Source: Linum tenue
Lineage: Eukaryota > Streptophyta > Magnoliopsida > Malpighiales > Linaceae
NCBI GenBank assembly: GCA_946122785.1
Contig: CAMGYJ010000006.1
Coordinates: 45,404,066-45,468,065, forward strand
Length of the DNA stretch: 64,000 bases
Reading direction: 5' to 3'
Shown in pieces: positions 10,624 to 22,883 of the stretch. Under the pieces are notes generated by a model. The model had not been told where the DNA came from. It did not search any database and saw nothing but the letters and a program-made list of their open reading frames with translations. How positions within the stretch are numbered: the first letter of the stretch is position 1; the number at the start of each line of letters is the position of its first letter. Position numbers and translations under genes: made by a program.

Positions 10624-12725
10624 TATAGGTGTCAATCGGGCGGTTCAGGCCGGTTCGGGCTGGGTTCAATCGGGTTGCGGGTTAGTGAGGTTGCGGGTTC
10701 GGGTTGAAACGGGTTGCAGGTTAGTCAGGTTGCGGGTTCATTGAGTTCTGGTTGAAACGGGTTGCGGGTTAGTCGGGTTCGAGTTCATTGGGTTTGGGTT
10801 CAATCAGGTTGCGGGCAAATCGAGTTGCGGATTCATCGGGTTTTTGATCGGACGGGTTGCGAGCGGATCGGATTGCAGGTTGTTCGAGCCAACGCATCAT
10901 GTAACTTACTCATTACCCGTTACCAACTTACACATTTTATTACACTAAATTAAAATATTTTTCTGAACTTTTTAACCATTTTATTTCTACCTCGTATATA
11001 TATATGCCTAATTTTTTTGAAAAAAACTAGTCTAAATGTTAAATCAATTTGTGTGACTTGCAAACTGGTAATGTAATTAATCATAATTGGTAAAATATAC
11101 TAGCTAATAGTAATGGTGATATCAATATTTGCAACCAAAAGACACAATTAATTATTTATTTTATATTTTAGTATTATTTTAGTAGTAATTGGATTAAAGT
11201 ATCTCGTTTAGTATAACCATGCAAATATGGTATTTGGCGTGTGGTATTTGGCAAAAGCAGAGTGATAAAATGAGTTATTTCGAAATAATTCTTTGCCCAA
11301 ATAACTTCAGTAAACTGTTGCCAAACGAGTTATTTGTAAAATTGTTCGAATTATCCTAAAAATTGAACCATTAAAGATTAACTATCAAATTTAGTAAAAT
11401 TATTGTGACTTCAATCATAACTTACTCAATAACATATATCCTATACACTTAGCCTTACCCTCAATCAACAATATTAAGTTAGTATATGTTGTTAATTGTA
11501 TACCCTCAATCAACAATATACCTTATACCCTAACCATATACTTTATACCCTAAACAACGAACCATCAAAGATTACTTATCAAGTTTAGTATAATTGTTGT
11601 AACTAATGGTTAATTTATTTATTAGCCCATAAACAATTACATACATATATATATTAGCCTTCAAAGCATATAAGAATAAATTTAACTAGTCATGCCCTCC
11701 ATATAAAAATTAAATATTCATATTTCAAAAGCTAAAATTTTGAAAACCCAAAAAATTGAAAACACCAAATTTTTTTCCTTCTTTCTTTTCACAAAAAAAA
11801 AAACACTAAATTTCTCTCCTTCTTTCTCTTTAAATAAATTAGAAACACTCAATTTTCCCTCCTCTTTCTCTTACATCAAATTGAAAGGACCAAATTTCCC
11901 TTTTCCTTCCTTCTTTCCACAAAAAGTTGAAAACTCAAAAATTCCCTCCTTATTTCTCTTTCATAATCAAAAGAACCAAATTTTTCCACTTATTTCTCTT
12001 CCAAAAAATCAAAACCACCGAAATTCCCACTTGTTTCTTTTCTAAAAAATTCAAAAGAACCAAATTTCTCTTTTCTTTCTCTTCACAAAAAGTTGAATAC
12101 ACCAAAATTTCCCTCTTCTTTTAAAAACAACAAATTACCAAATACATTACTTTACTTTATTTATATTTAATTGATAATTTTATTGAATGGTTAAATTAAC
12201 CAAAATTTTAATTTATATATTATATTAATATTTTCCATGATCTCAATTATTAATTCTTCATTATTAATATTGACATTATGTTGATTTTATATTTTATATC
12301 TACTTTTCCAATTTTGTTAAAGAACTTAGTGTTCAAGTGACCTTCATGTTTCAATTTTTGTAATTTTCTTAAAATACATAATATCAAGTTAGTTTCATAT
12401 TTTTTAAATTCCCTATACAAAATGAAAAATTAATTTTACTTAAGTTTAGAATGAAAAACTTTATTTTGAAAAACTATGTATTATATATTATAATAATTAT
12501 TCAAGTAGATTAGTGAAGTTCGGGTTGAGTCGGTTGGGTTAGTCGGGTTTGGGTCAATCGGGTTCGGGTTAATCTGGTTGCGGGTCAGTCGGGTTGCGGG
12601 TTAGTTGGGTTGCGGGTCGGGTGAATTACTGATTGTTGACTTTTAATCAATTTGGATTGCGGTCGAGTTGCGGGTCGGGTTGATCGGGCGGGTTAATCGG
12701 GTCGAGCTATATTTTGACACCTATA
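10624..12725. mobile_element. hAT-like non-autonomous element, 2.1 kb
   Basis: The ends are a perfect 12-bp inverted repeat, TATAGGTGTCAA and TTGACACCTATA. About 250 bp inside each end consists of short subterminal repeats built on GGGTTGCGGGTTAGTCGGGT. The core is AT-rich and contains the 42-bp minisatellite at 11746-12132. No transposase is present. I could not see a convincing 8-bp target duplication, so the superfamily call rests on the ends and the subterminal repeats. Confidence 0.65.
11746..12132 (+). repeat. Minisatellite with a ~42-bp AT/CT-rich unit
   Basis: About nine degenerate units follow one another. Each has the shape 'aaAACACCAAATTT', then 'CCCTCCTTCTTTCTCTT', then 'CACAAAAAGTTG'. 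Polypurine and polypyrimidine blocks alternate on the same strand. Open frames through it are an artefact of the repeat. Confidence 0.75.
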
Positions 12726-13140
12726 GGTAGATGGATAGATTAATTTGATTAGGAATTTAGGATGGTAAATATTCTAAAAATTTAGTGGAAGGTACTTAGT
12801 GGTATAGAAAGAAAAAAAATCCTATCGAAAAGTCAGTATGCTACAATTTCAGAAACAATTAATTAACGTTAAATTTCCTTATCAATTTAGAGGCACGACA
12901 TGAGCTCCTGGGGGTAGGCAACATGTTTGTATATAATTGTGGCAAAGTCATCTTGATGTTAAGAGACTAGGCCAACCGAAACAAACATAGATATATCATA
13001 TATGGTCCTGTCATTCTTTTGCCATCACTGGTCATATTTCTAATAACTCCTCTTGTTTCTCTTTTTAGGGTCCAATTTTGTTGTCGTGAAAAGGAATTGA
13101 TATGCTGCTTCCGGTAACAATTAGATCCATGACGTGATTT
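12726..13140. other. Intergenic stretch, no gene seen
   Basis: No open frame of note, no repeat and no recognisable motif between the hAT-like element and the 3' end of the next LINE. Confidence 0.5.
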
Positions 13141-13149
13141 ATTGCAAAA

Positions 13150-14985
13150 AAAACCCTAAGTTTTACCATAAGGTGATAATTAATGAGCAAACCGTTAGAT
13201 ACAAAGAGTGCCAATCAATTTTTTTCTCCAAAGAGTAAAATAAAAACCATCCCGTTTCGGCCCCGTTAAATTCGCCAAAACAAACGTTATCGTCCTCATC
13301 AACACAGCACGATCCAAATCCTTCCACACCAAGGTTGTTAACCGCGGGTCAACCCACTTTGACACTGACCCGATGAGAAAAACGGGTCGCACGCAACCGC
13401 CGGGTCGACCGCTACAAGGTACCGGGTTGAAGGTCGAATTGTGTCATTTTTTTCTTTGGTTTCCGAAATGCATCTATTTTCCGATTTTTCTTTTCGCCTA
13501 ACTCAATCTTTGGAATCCTAAGTTGAATATTTGAATATTGATGTTATATAAGTGTTTGTGAATTTTCACTTTATGTTGGATCTAAGTACGATATGTTATT
13601 TTGGTGTAATATTTTATGTTAGAACTCATATGTATGATAAGATTTGATATAATTTATAAGGATAAGTACAATATAATGACTTTTTTCATATTTCCGGGTC
13701 AAACCGGGCTAAAACGATTAACCCATTAACCCTTGACCCACTAGCTCGACCGGGTCCGGGTCAACCTGCGGGTTGACAACCTTGTTCCACACAAATAGTT
13801 TGTGCCAAAAGATAGTTTGTCCCAAAGATCCATGTATGGTTCAAGAAAAATCGGTCCCCGAGGACTACCAGTTCAGCTCCATCCCACAACCCAATCGCTA
13901 CGGGACAAGGGAAAAAGAGATGCTCAAGGATTTCACCTCCTCCTCGCACACTGAACATTGCTCCAGTTCCCCCACCCCTAGAGAGCTTAGCGCTTCACTA
14001 GTCGGTAAGAGACCTCGCACAAGCTTCCAAATAAAATACTTCAACTTAGGAGGTAGCGGAACCCCCAAAATCTTTAACCAAAGCCTCAGATGCTAGGCTT
14101 GGGATTTAACCTTCATCACTAATTCCTTCTGTCACCTCAATGCCACCGTAGGTGATAACCCGATTTCATAAAGTAGATTCCTTATTCTTTTCCATTCCAT
14201 ACAATCAGATCATCTACCGCCGAAAAAGGTGAAGGAATAGCCATTATCACATGCACCGTAACCTCCTCAAAAAATTGTCGCAAACAATCCATCCACTAAA
14301 GCCCCTATTTATGATAAATCAAAGAAGCCACCCTACCCTGAACCCCTACTATTCCCCGAGGGAGCCTTAAAGGCATCAGATGAAATTTCGGAACCCAATT
14401 ATCCGTGACAACCTCCATCATCGCTCCTAATCCAATCTGCCACCTAATTCTCTTAATCAACAAATCTCAACCCCTCAATACCCATTGCCAACGACAATAA
14501 CGATAATGCCCTTGCACTCATTACTGAAGAGTTCGGAAAATACCTCCATTTGTACAACCTGACCAGAAGTGAATCAGGTTCCTTTCAGATCCGCCAAGAT
14601 ACCTTTGCAAATAGTGCTTTATTGAAATCATCAAACCTCCTGAAACCCAGACCCCCATGCTTTCTCAAGCATACCGACTTCCAGGCAACCCAGTGAATAC
14701 GCCTCTCTCCCTGCTTTACCCCCACCAAATTTTGGCCAGGTGCCTATCCCATGAACGATAAACAATAAGGGGTAGAAGGAAACATGACATCAGATAAATT
14801 GGTAAAGCATTAACAAGAACCTTAATGAGGACATCCTTTGTAGCCCAAAACCAACAAAAATATTTCCATCCATGGAGACACTGAATAACCCATTCCACAA
14901 AATACCTGAGAGTATCAGACTTCGAGCATTTCGTGATCCATTGTAGAACAAATCCAAATTCACCTAACCCTAAGGCTAGGATCGT
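13150..14985 (-). mobile_element. 5'-truncated L1-type LINE fragment
   Basis: The minus strand encodes the C-terminal part of LINE ORF2 in broken frames. The first piece, 14898-14716, has 'LHGWKYFCWFWATKDVLIKVL' and 'PIYLMSCFLLP', the conserved region after the RT core. 'VYRSWDRHLAKIWWG' follows. At 13958-13800 the zinc-finger-like tail reads 'GGGEILEHLFFPCPVAIGLW' with its first cysteines changed. The final stretch (13320-13195) lies beyond a MITE inserted at 13330-13784. Endonuclease and RT core are missing. Ends are approximate. It abuts the truncated Gypsy LTR at 14990. Confidence 0.8.
13330..13784. mobile_element. hAT-type MITE (CAAGGTTGT ends)
   Basis: A 455-bp element starting CAAGGTTGTTAACCGCGGG and ending GCGGGTTGACAACCTTG. 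It is flanked by the 8-bp duplication TTCCACAC (13322-13329 and 13785-13792). It splits the LINE fragment. Close relative of the copy at 49281-49672: both share the GGGTCAACC/CCGGGT blocks and a 'TTTGGTTT.CGAA' core. No coding sequence. Confidence 0.85.
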
Positions 14986-14989
14986 ATTT

Positions 14990-16690
14990 TCATAGGGTCT
15001 CTCCTAGAATCCTTACTTCGGAAGTGAGGTATGGTTCTATTGAATAAGAGAGAGGTGAAGGAGGATAAGGTGCCTCTGGTTTTGCAAAACGTGAGAGTTA
15101 AAGAGCTCGCGGTGCAGAAAATTAAATCTAAAGCTACAGGACGAGTGAGAGATCAGAGAAGGAATTATTTGCATAGGCAAGATCCACCTAGGTCTCCTAG
15201 TCATGTATCATTGTCATGAACCAGGTCATGTATTGACGGTCTTAAGAGAATTCGCTTATCGTGCACCCGAGAGTACGATTTCCAAGGTTGTACGTGTCGA
15301 TCACTTTGCACCCCCCCTGACATGGATATTGTTCTTGAACAGCGGTGTACGTTCTAATGATGTAGGCGAGTAAACATGCCAATATATCCGATTAGGCGAA
15401 CTCGCATAAGCGCGTCATTGTATAAACTTGGATCGCAACCTCAATATTTGGCAGCATTCGAGCTCTCGATTTCGTATTTTGTTATACCCAACCTTGTGTT
15501 GAAGCATTTCTCCCTTGATTTGTCACTCCATTCATTCGAAAGAGGATCGATCAATGTAGGACTGCCATTTCTAGTCTTAATCCTACACGACTAGAATTTC
15601 GATACTTGCACCTCGAAGGAATGCAAGGTTGACTAAGAAATCATTCGAATCGACAAATAACAAAATAGAGGAAATCAAGCATCAACACATATGAAATAAA
15701 AAAAAAACATATTAAATTCAAACATTGAGTTTTACATGACTAGAACACCTAGGGTTCACATACCTATACAACTAAAGAACTTAGTCAACCATGGGGTGGG
15801 GTTCCAGGGTGTTCATCAATTGAAACAAAGACCCTAGAAGCACACAAGTAGCAGCGCCGACAATAGAGAAAATGGGGCCTAGGCCGCCATTTATGGCGTC
15901 GGTTCTCCTTCGAAGGTTGGTCTCGTTCTAAGTCAGGAGGGTTGCTCTGTTGGCAAAGCAACGACCCTTCCTTGACCTCTCCATTCCTCCCATGTTGTCT
16001 ATCTCTATAGACCTATTCATAGGCCTTTGATTAGGCTTTCTAGGGAGTAAAACTCGTAGCTCCAGCCAATGTAGTCAAAATTGAAATTTAGAACTTAAAA
16101 GCTTACACTTTTACACTTCTACATCACCAAAACGCTTATATGTAGAATCGTGCTTTTTCACTTACAACTGTAGTCAAAATCTACATTTTAAAGCTTTAAA
16201 GTTACGATTCTAAAATTCAAGTTCACCAAAGTACTTCTACTTAGAATCATGATTTTGACTACAATGGCTCCAGCGACATCCAACCAATCAGCAAGCTCCA
16301 AACACGTGGTCAACGGATCAAGAGACTCCAAGGTGAATGTCTGGCAAAGTAGTTGAGCTCCACAAAATGGCGGCTTCGACATCGTTTCACTTCCTAGGGC
16401 AATTTTTTGGATCCGTTTATTTAAGTCATCTTCTCTTCCAATTGCGGCTCCAACAAATGGATCTCGATATCCCCTATGGCTACCAAGTGGTCCACTAGTC
16501 TGCTTTGATATGAAAATTCACAAAATGCTACCAAAACCATATCAAACGTATAAAAGCAATCCCAGGGTTGCTAGAACACACCTAAATAAATCATTGCACA
16601 AATTCAAGGTATTATGACGATAATATGGGAAGTGTATGCACTTTGGATCATAATGTGGGGGTCTAGAATAGACATTTCTACATGCCATCA
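14990..16690 (-). repeat. 3' LTR of element A
   Basis: Homologous to 32097-33376: both carry 'GAATAAGAGAGAGGT', 'GTCTTAAGAGAATC', 'AATGTAGGACTGCCATTTCT' and 'AACTAAAGAACTTAG'. The minus-strand start TGATGGCATG at 16690 follows the purine tract. About 290 bp present at the other end (31806-32096) are missing here, so this LTR is cut at 14990 next to the LINE. It carries a MITE at 16067-16266 that the other copy lacks. Confidence 0.8.
16067..16266. mobile_element. MITE (CAATGTAGT ends) in the element A LTR
   Basis: A 200-bp element with ends CAATGTAGTCAAAATT and ATTTTGACTACAATG and a perfect 8-bp duplication GCTCCAGC (16059-16066 and 16267-16274). The matching position of the other LTR (around 33115) has no insert, so the empty site confirms insertion after the LTRs were made. 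Same family as 33980-34604. Confidence 0.88.
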
Positions 16691-16844
16691 AATAACCCCC
16701 ACATTTGAACTTTTATTGTCCCCAAAAAAACCCAATCTCAACATCCTTCTCCTCATTAGATCTCTATGATGACACGTGACTTCCGATCTGAGGTAGTGGA
16801 TCATAAGAGGCTTACAAGGTCAACCCTTACAGTTATGGAAATTC
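16691..16844 (-). other. Polypurine tract and 3' UTR of element A
   Basis: The minus strand reads AAATGTGGGGGTTATT just before the LTR, the Athila-type purine tract. The 3' UTR next to it resembles that of the fragment at 41560-41776 ('CTTATGATCCACTA'). It ends abruptly where truncated LTR B begins. Confidence 0.65.
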
Positions 16845-17110
16845 AGCACTTCGCGGTCTGGGCGCCCTTTTCATGGTCTCTAAGACCGTGAACTCTCAGC
16901 ATTCACCGTGATCCTCAGCTGCTTCCACCCTTTGACTCGTTTTTGCTCCTTTTCGTCCTACTTTCGACTTTGGGGTCAATTTGACATGCTAGGACCTGAA
17001 ACATACTAAAGCAAAGCGCAACCTAGCGTAAAACCACACCTCACGGAGTACAAATGCATCAAACATCTAAGGAAAACGGGGATAAAATGTGTACAATTGG
17101 ACCTGAATCA
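16845..17110 (-). repeat. 3' LTR of element B, truncated
   Basis: Matches 21850-22089 closely, sharing 'CACGGAGTACAAATGCATCA', 'CAAAGCGCAACCTAGCG' and 'GGGCGCCCTTTTCAT'. It begins on the minus strand with TGATTCAGG at 17110, right after the purine tract CTCCCCCACACTTA (plus-strand view, 17111-17124). It stops at about 16845, where element A sequence resumes. Confidence 0.8.
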
Positions 17111-18847
17111 CTCCCCCACACTTAGATGTTTGTGTGTCCCCAAGTAAACCATTTCCAAACAAGGCGATATCTCAACCTAACACGATAACTTGGGGACATA
17201 TAAAAGGGCTCAAAGCGGAGAATCGCAATGGCTATTGGGCATCAACACATGAACTGATACAAGCAATACCAACATCCACCACAAACGACATTCGAATGCA
17301 TCAAGAGCGTGCAAATGAAAAGTTCTCACCCTGTTCACAAACCAATACAAGTCTCGACAAAACTACTCACCAACCATAGCTAACAGTGCATAGAGTTCAA
17401 GTCCAAGGCACAAACGAATGGAGAACATAGGTCCTCACCGGGGTAAGATATGAACATGCAAAATATGAATGAATCACTCACTCTCGACCAGTGGGGTCAG
17501 GACCATTTGATTCAAAAGATGTGCACAACCATCAACACTCAAATCTATCGTCTCTTCACCACGGCGGCAACCTCTAAATGCTAGAGTTCACAAGGTGGTT
17601 GTCATCACTAGCTTGTACGGAGGTCTTAGACACGGGTTCAAATGACTGGCAATTGTCTTGGACATGGGGAAAAGGCCTTTTTGGGTGGTGGCAAGCATAG
17701 CATGAGGTCCTACATCTTCAATCTAAAACCAAAGGTTCCATGGTTTCACTAGAACCTTTCCTACAATTAACAGCCACTAGCAACGGCCAAAACCCGCTCT
17801 TCCCTTCTCCCAAACCATTACCAAACATAAACTACATTCAAACACACTTCCTCGGTCTATTCTTGCTATCCACATCTCAATCATAGTAGTGAAGGAGGTT
17901 AAAAAATACTTAGGTGTTTCAATGGCTTGAGTGCCAATAAACCCTTTTTAGAGCATACACTTGGACTTTTGTGGTAACTCTCTACTTTTATTTACCCCGT
18001 TTTATTACCTTTTTTTCGTTTCCTTTTGTGTACTTTCCATTTCTTTTTCTTTTCTTTCCTCTTTTTTTGAGGGGGGTACTAGAGACTTAAACACTTGCCA
18101 ACTTAACACTCAACAAACAATGCTCTCTTTTAAGAACTTCCTCCAAAACTACTTCTTCATTCTCAGCAAGAACCGTGGAAAATCCTCCTATGTAGAACCT
18201 CAATGGAGCTCAAAAAAGGGAAAGCTCCGGGACACAAGGACGACTCAAGTTTTGACATGAAGAAAGGATGAGGGGTCGTTCTATTAATCACCATTAAGCT
18301 CAACAAGCACAAAGCTCCTAACATTAGAATGAACCCCTAAGTCACACAACTCAAAGGGGTTGCCTAAGGGATAAGATATTTCGGGACAATCAACTTTTGG
18401 GTGTGGTCTAATCCTATGCATCCATCATACTCACTAGTGACAATGGTGAATGTTAATTGCCATGGTAAGAGGGATCTAAACACACAAGAAGAAGACGGTT
18501 GGCACAAAACTCACATGGCTACCTAATCACCCAATCGTTTATTCCAATTTCATAAAATTCTATGCAAGGAAATTGTGATCAAAGAGTAACCAAGTCAAAA
18601 CATCCATTCATTCAGGCACACATGAGAACTAGGCTTTTGTACACACCTAATGCAATTCTCAGTCATCATCATAGGACACACTCAATCACATGAAATCTGT
18701 TCAAGGTCAATGCCAATAAACAAGAGATTCTCTAAAAAACCGGCCACTTTGATCATGCAATGCTTAGAGCCCTCAAATTTGAAAATTCGGGCATATATCA
18801 AGGCTCCAAGAAATCAATCACAAACACAAGAACAAAAGTAAACTACC

Positions 18848-18878
<31 letters not shown>

Positions 18879-19149
18879 ACTTAAGCTCAACATTGCCCTC
18901 AATGGCATAAAATAAGGGGTAGAGCAATGTACCGCAAAGTTTGGCGAGTGAAAGTGGGACAATTTCCAGGGTAGGAGATTTGAGCTTCCAAAGTGGAGGA
19001 GTAAACACACAAAACAAAGCATATTCTCTCTCGAGGCAAGGTTATTACACATAACAATATTCCACATCACGATAAAAAACACAAACCTCCATTGGGTTGC
19101 CTTACAACAAGCGCTAGTTTAACGTATCAAGCTAGACGAAGCCTTCGGA
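17111..19149 (-). other. 3' UTR and tail of element B
   Basis: Two kilobases with no credible gene. On the minus strand it starts with the conserved tail motif near 19110. It next carries a 'GAGGGCAA.GTTGAGCTTAAGTGTG..GGGG' block (about 18900-18843) and an 'AATTTGAGGGCTCTAAGC' block. The order matches element C (28650-28780). It ends at the purine tract. It is non-coding sequence typical of Athila/Tat elements. Confidence 0.65.
18846..18881. repeat. Poly-C followed by (CA)n microsatellite
   Basis: A run of about 18 C followed by about nine CA dinucleotides, ending CTTAAG. On the minus strand it is CTTAAG(TG)n(G)n. It sits exactly where the related element C has CTTAAGTGTGGGGGG, so it appears to be an expansion of that conserved motif. 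Confidence 0.8.
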
Positions 19150-20870
19150 GGTAGCGTTTTAGGTGGTTTCCGCTCACTTGGAATATCCTTTGCTACAAGT
19201 GGGAAATCTCCACCACCCCGTATGGAAACTTCTGGTTGATCTCATACGGGTCCGACCATTTCGATCTCAGCTTTCCAGGGAATAGGCGTAGCCTAGAGTT
19301 GTACAAGAGCACCTGCTCCCCTTGATGGAAGTATTTGACACCTTTGAGCCTAGCATCATGCAGGCGTTTCATCTTTTACTTGTAAATTTTAGTGTTCTCA
19401 TAGGCGTGAAGACGCCACTCCTCGAGTTCCAACACCTGCAATTTCCTTTCATTTCCACACAAAGTTGGGTCCATGTTTAACAGTTTTGTAGCCCATAAAT
19501 CCCTATTCTCTAGCTCTAGAGGCAAGTGGCATACTTTGTCGTACACCAATTGGTAAGGAGAGACGCCTATTGGTGTTTTCTAGATCGTGCAGTATGCCCA
19601 TAAAGCATCATCGAGCTTTGTGGACCAATCTTTGTGGGATCGGTCCACAGTCTTTTCTAGAATCCTTTTCAACTCCCTATTTTTCAACTCAACCTGACCA
19701 CTTGTTTGAGGGTGGTAGGCCATGGAGACCCGGTGGGTGACACCATAGCGATCGAGGATTTTATCAAATTGTCCCTGGAAATGGGTTCCTCGATCACTAA
19801 TGATGGCCCTAGGGTTCCCAAAACGTGAAAAAAATTTCTTAAGAGATCCACAAACGCGTCTTGCATCATTGATGGGGAGGGCTTGAGCCTCAACCCACCT
19901 CGAGACATAGTTCATGACCAATAGAATGTACTTGTTTCCAAAAGATGACGGGAAAGGTCCCATGAAAACGATGCCCCAAACATAAAAAATATCACGTGTA
20001 ATGGAAATTGTTTGGGGCATCTCATTGTAGTTAGAAATGTTACCTGACCTTTGGCAGTTGTCGCATTGCCGCGCAAACGAATCAGCATCCCGAAACAACA
20101 AAGGCCAGGAGAATCCCGATTGGAGTACCTTCCTCGCCGCGCAATTGCCCCCTGAACAGGTGAGGATCATCCCAAAAGTAGTAACGGAGGTCGGCAAAGA
20201 AATTCCTTTTTCGATAGTATTCGTCCCCTTTGGCATTTGCTTTCTGACCAAGTAATTGGCGAAGTCGGAAAACCAAGGGCTTGCACTTTCCACTTCGGCA
20301 ATGATGAACAATCTTTCATCGGGGATAGTTTCATTTATCTCGCCGTGCGAAGTGGTTCCCCCGAGACCTTCGAGTCGAGAGAGATGGTCCGCTACTAGGT
20401 TCTCGGCTCCCTTCTTGTCTTTGATCTCCACATCTAACTCTTGAAGGAGCAAGATCCATCTTATCAATCGGGGCTTGGCATCGGTCTTGCTCATCAAGAC
20501 TCGGATGGCAGAATGGTCGGTGTAGACAATTACTTTTGAAAGCACAAGATAGGACCGGAACTTGTCAAAAGTAAAGATGACAACCAACAGCTCTTTTTCA
20601 GTAGTTGTGTAATTCTCTTGGGTCCCCATTCAATGTCTTTGAGGCATAACATATGGGTTGACACCGCCCCCAATGAAAAATCAATAGCATCACATATGAG
20701 TTTAAAGGGGAAGTTCCAATCCGGAGAGACCATGATTGGGGCATTTGTAAGCTCAAGATTCCCTTGACCGACGTCGGTGGTGAAAGCTTGCTTATGGCCT
20801 CAACTTTGGCTTTGTCAACCTCAATGCCTTTCTTGGAGATCTTATGGTCTCAATTTTGGCTTATGTCAAC
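19150..20870 (-). pseudogene. Gypsy pol remnant: RT end, RNase H, integrase (element B)
   Basis: On the minus strand 'SKKGIEVDKAKVEAISKLPP' marks the RT thumb. A deletion joins it to 'MVSPDWNFPFKLICDA', the start of RNase H. The frame from 20629 to 19580 then gives '[20 protein letters not shown]' and '[14 protein letters not shown]' (RNase H). It goes on with the integrase zinc domain ('[11 protein letters not shown]') and the integrase core ('[14 protein letters not shown]', '[15 protein letters not shown]', '[20 protein letters not shown]'). Beyond the stop at 19580 the C-terminal integrase part continues to about 19150 ('KGVKYFHQGEQVLLYNSRLR'). RT catalytic motifs are gone, so no active polymerase can be made. 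Confidence 0.9.
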
Positions 20871-20889
20871 CTCTGTAAAAGTGAGATAG

Positions 20890-21080
20890 TGTTCCTCGTA
20901 TTTGTGAAATTGACTATTAGTGACGAAATTTTTGGACATTATTGAGGAGTATTGATGTTCGTCACAAATATTTTACGTTTTAATGAGGACGACAAATTTT
21001 CGTCACAAAAAGGTTATTTCCAACCAAAAAACAGTATCATCAGAAGGATTTCGTCACTTCTGTCTGTCTTTTTTGTAGTG
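20890..21080. mobile_element. CACTA-like transposon end (one-sided)
   Basis: Ends TCTGTCTTTTTTGTAGTG, the inverse of a CACTACAAAAAA terminus. It is preceded by repeated 'GTGACGAAATTT' and 'CGTCACAAA' blocks, the usual subterminal repeats. No matching left end is seen. It lies between the truncated RT of element B and its LTR. Similar to 42912-43088. Confidence 0.5.
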
Positions 21081-22089
21081 GTAGGAGACAAAGATTGCCC
21101 AACGAAATCCAGCTTTTACAAGCCTCTAATCAAAGGAGATTCCCCTCTACCTAGGTTAAAATAGCATAAGACATTGAAATGCACAAACACAATCAATCTT
21201 CATGAAAATACCTCATAACTTTGTAACAAAACACACCCACACACTAATCATTCAATCCATACAAACATTCACATCATTGTAGCTAGGGTTTACACACACA
21301 AAAGTGAAAAGAGAAACTACTCCATGCTAGACAAGGAGAAAACACAAGAGAGAAGAAGGAAAACCATCTTGGAGATGGAAGCCTTGCTCCTTGTGGTGTA
21401 GATATCCTCCTTTCGGGAAGAAATTCCCAAAACCTTTCTTGGAGTTGAAACCCTAACCTCTTCTCTTCTTTGGTTCGTCAATTTCTCTCTTTAAAAAGTT
21501 TAAGAAGAATAAGTTTCTCACACTAGGTCTCTCCCCCTTTTCCTTCAGCTCAACCGTCCTTTTATACCCAAGCCTGCGGTCAGTTCATGGTCCATGTTCA
21601 TGGCCATGAACATCCTTCGTGGACCGTGATGTCGAGCAAATCTGCACCGTTTCACTTAGTATGTTCACGGTCTGGGGCTTGAGTTCACAATCTTGCGACC
21701 GTGAACTGAATGGGATCCAGTGAGGTGCACAATTTGCTTCTAGAACTTTTGGCACTTCACGGTTTGGGGCTTTGGTTCACGGTCTTACGATCGTGAACTG
21801 GTTGGACTCCAGTGAGTTACGCATTTTACTTCTGGAACTTTAGTGATTCACGGTCTGGGCGCCCTTTTCATAGTCTGTAAGACCGTGAACTCTCAGCATC
21901 CACCGTGATCCTCAACTCCTTCCACCCTTTGACTCGTTTTCACTCCTTTTCGTCCCACTTTCACCTGCTAGGATCTTAAACATACTAAAACAAAGCGCAA
22001 CCTAGCGTAAAACCACACCTCACGGAGTACAAATGCATCAAAGGTCTAAGGAAAATGGGGATAAAATGTGTACAATTTGGCTCGAATCA
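21081..22089 (-). repeat. 5' LTR of element B
   Basis: About 1 kb. On the minus strand it starts TGATTCGAGCC at 22089. It contains three diverged copies of a 'TTCACGGTC..GACCGTGAAC' block with dyad symmetry (21660-21890), then the shared 'CAAGGTTTTGGGAATTTC' region. Its inner end near 21081 abuts the CACTA-like fragment, so no primer site follows. Confidence 0.7.
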
Positions 22090-22883
22090 AATCATCATAA
22101 GAAAATGTATGAAGGTGCAATGGGGACACCCTCATGCTCTCATAAGAAGAGGATTGATTGCCAAGGGAGTGGTATTCGATGAATCCCAATTGTTCACCCC
22201 ACACTTTAGTTCTTTCTGTATCACGGCTATGAAGGAACTTATACTTGAAAATTTAAACTGATGTCGAGCTAGACACCCACGCATGCTCGTTATGTGACAT
22301 GGCACAAGTAGAGGCCACCCGGAACTCAATCCATGTACACAAAACTACCATCCACTCCACCAAGCAATCATTCATCGTTCATTTAATTTCCTCCAATCCT
22401 AACTCAAAACATACCAATAAAAGTAAGCTCAAATATATGACAAGGGAAGCATAAGAGCTATTCTGTCACAAGTATGTGCCAAATTGACATATGAAGCTCA
22501 AAGGTCCAAAAAGCAAGTGACCACATGGAACCGCTGTTGCACTCACAAGGTTTCAAACTATAGATATTAGGAAAGTAGAACACGAAGGAGAAGGATACAG
22601 GGTGGGTGGTGTGGGTGAAAATCCTACAATGGCAGTAGAGTAATCAAAGAAAGGTTTTGCAAAGGTCGACATAAGGATGATCCTAAGGAAGCATGCATTG
22701 TCGAAGATGAGTGGAAATGGATGGAGGATGGAATAGACAAACCATGCAAGCCCCAAATTGAAAACTGAGTTATCTCTCGTAAGTACTGTTCTTTAATCTC
22801 TTCAAGTTAGACAAACCATGGGTTGCCTCCCACGTAACATCCCTCTTTAACGCCTTTTGAGCTAGGCATCTCTAGCTCCCTTT
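22090..22883 (-). other. Post-pol tail of element A
   Basis: No coding frame. On the minus strand it has 'GGCGTTAAAGAGGGATG' followed by 'GTGGGAGGCAACCCATGG' (about 22860-22820), the tail motif that follows pol in Athila-like elements, and further on 'AAAGTGTGGGGTGAA' (about 22195). Its direct junction to the protease region shows that A lost or never had RT-RNase H-integrase. Confidence 0.55.

Larger units (their letters stand above)
16845..22089 (-). mobile_element. Element B: Athila/Tat-like Gypsy element lacking its 5' half
   Basis: Two LTR copies in the same orientation bound it: a nearly complete one at 21081-22089 and a truncated one at 16845-17110. The internal part, read on the minus strand, has a remnant of the RT end, RNase H and integrase (20870-19150), the tail motif 'GCGCTTGTTGTAAGGCAACCCA' (about 19110), a long 3' UTR, and a purine tract (17124-17111). 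Primer site, gag, protease and most RT are missing. They are replaced by a CACTA-like terminal fragment at 20890-21080. Confidence 0.75.

Noticed and set aside
11400..11580. Phrases like 'TACCCTAAC' and 'TATACCCTAAAC' suggesting interstitial telomere repeats
   Set aside because: They are not regular CCCTAAA units and occur in ordinary AT-rich sequence inside a transposon.
11740..12124. Phe/Lys-rich frames over the minisatellite
   Set aside because: Produced by the 42-bp repeat unit; no protein family resembles them.
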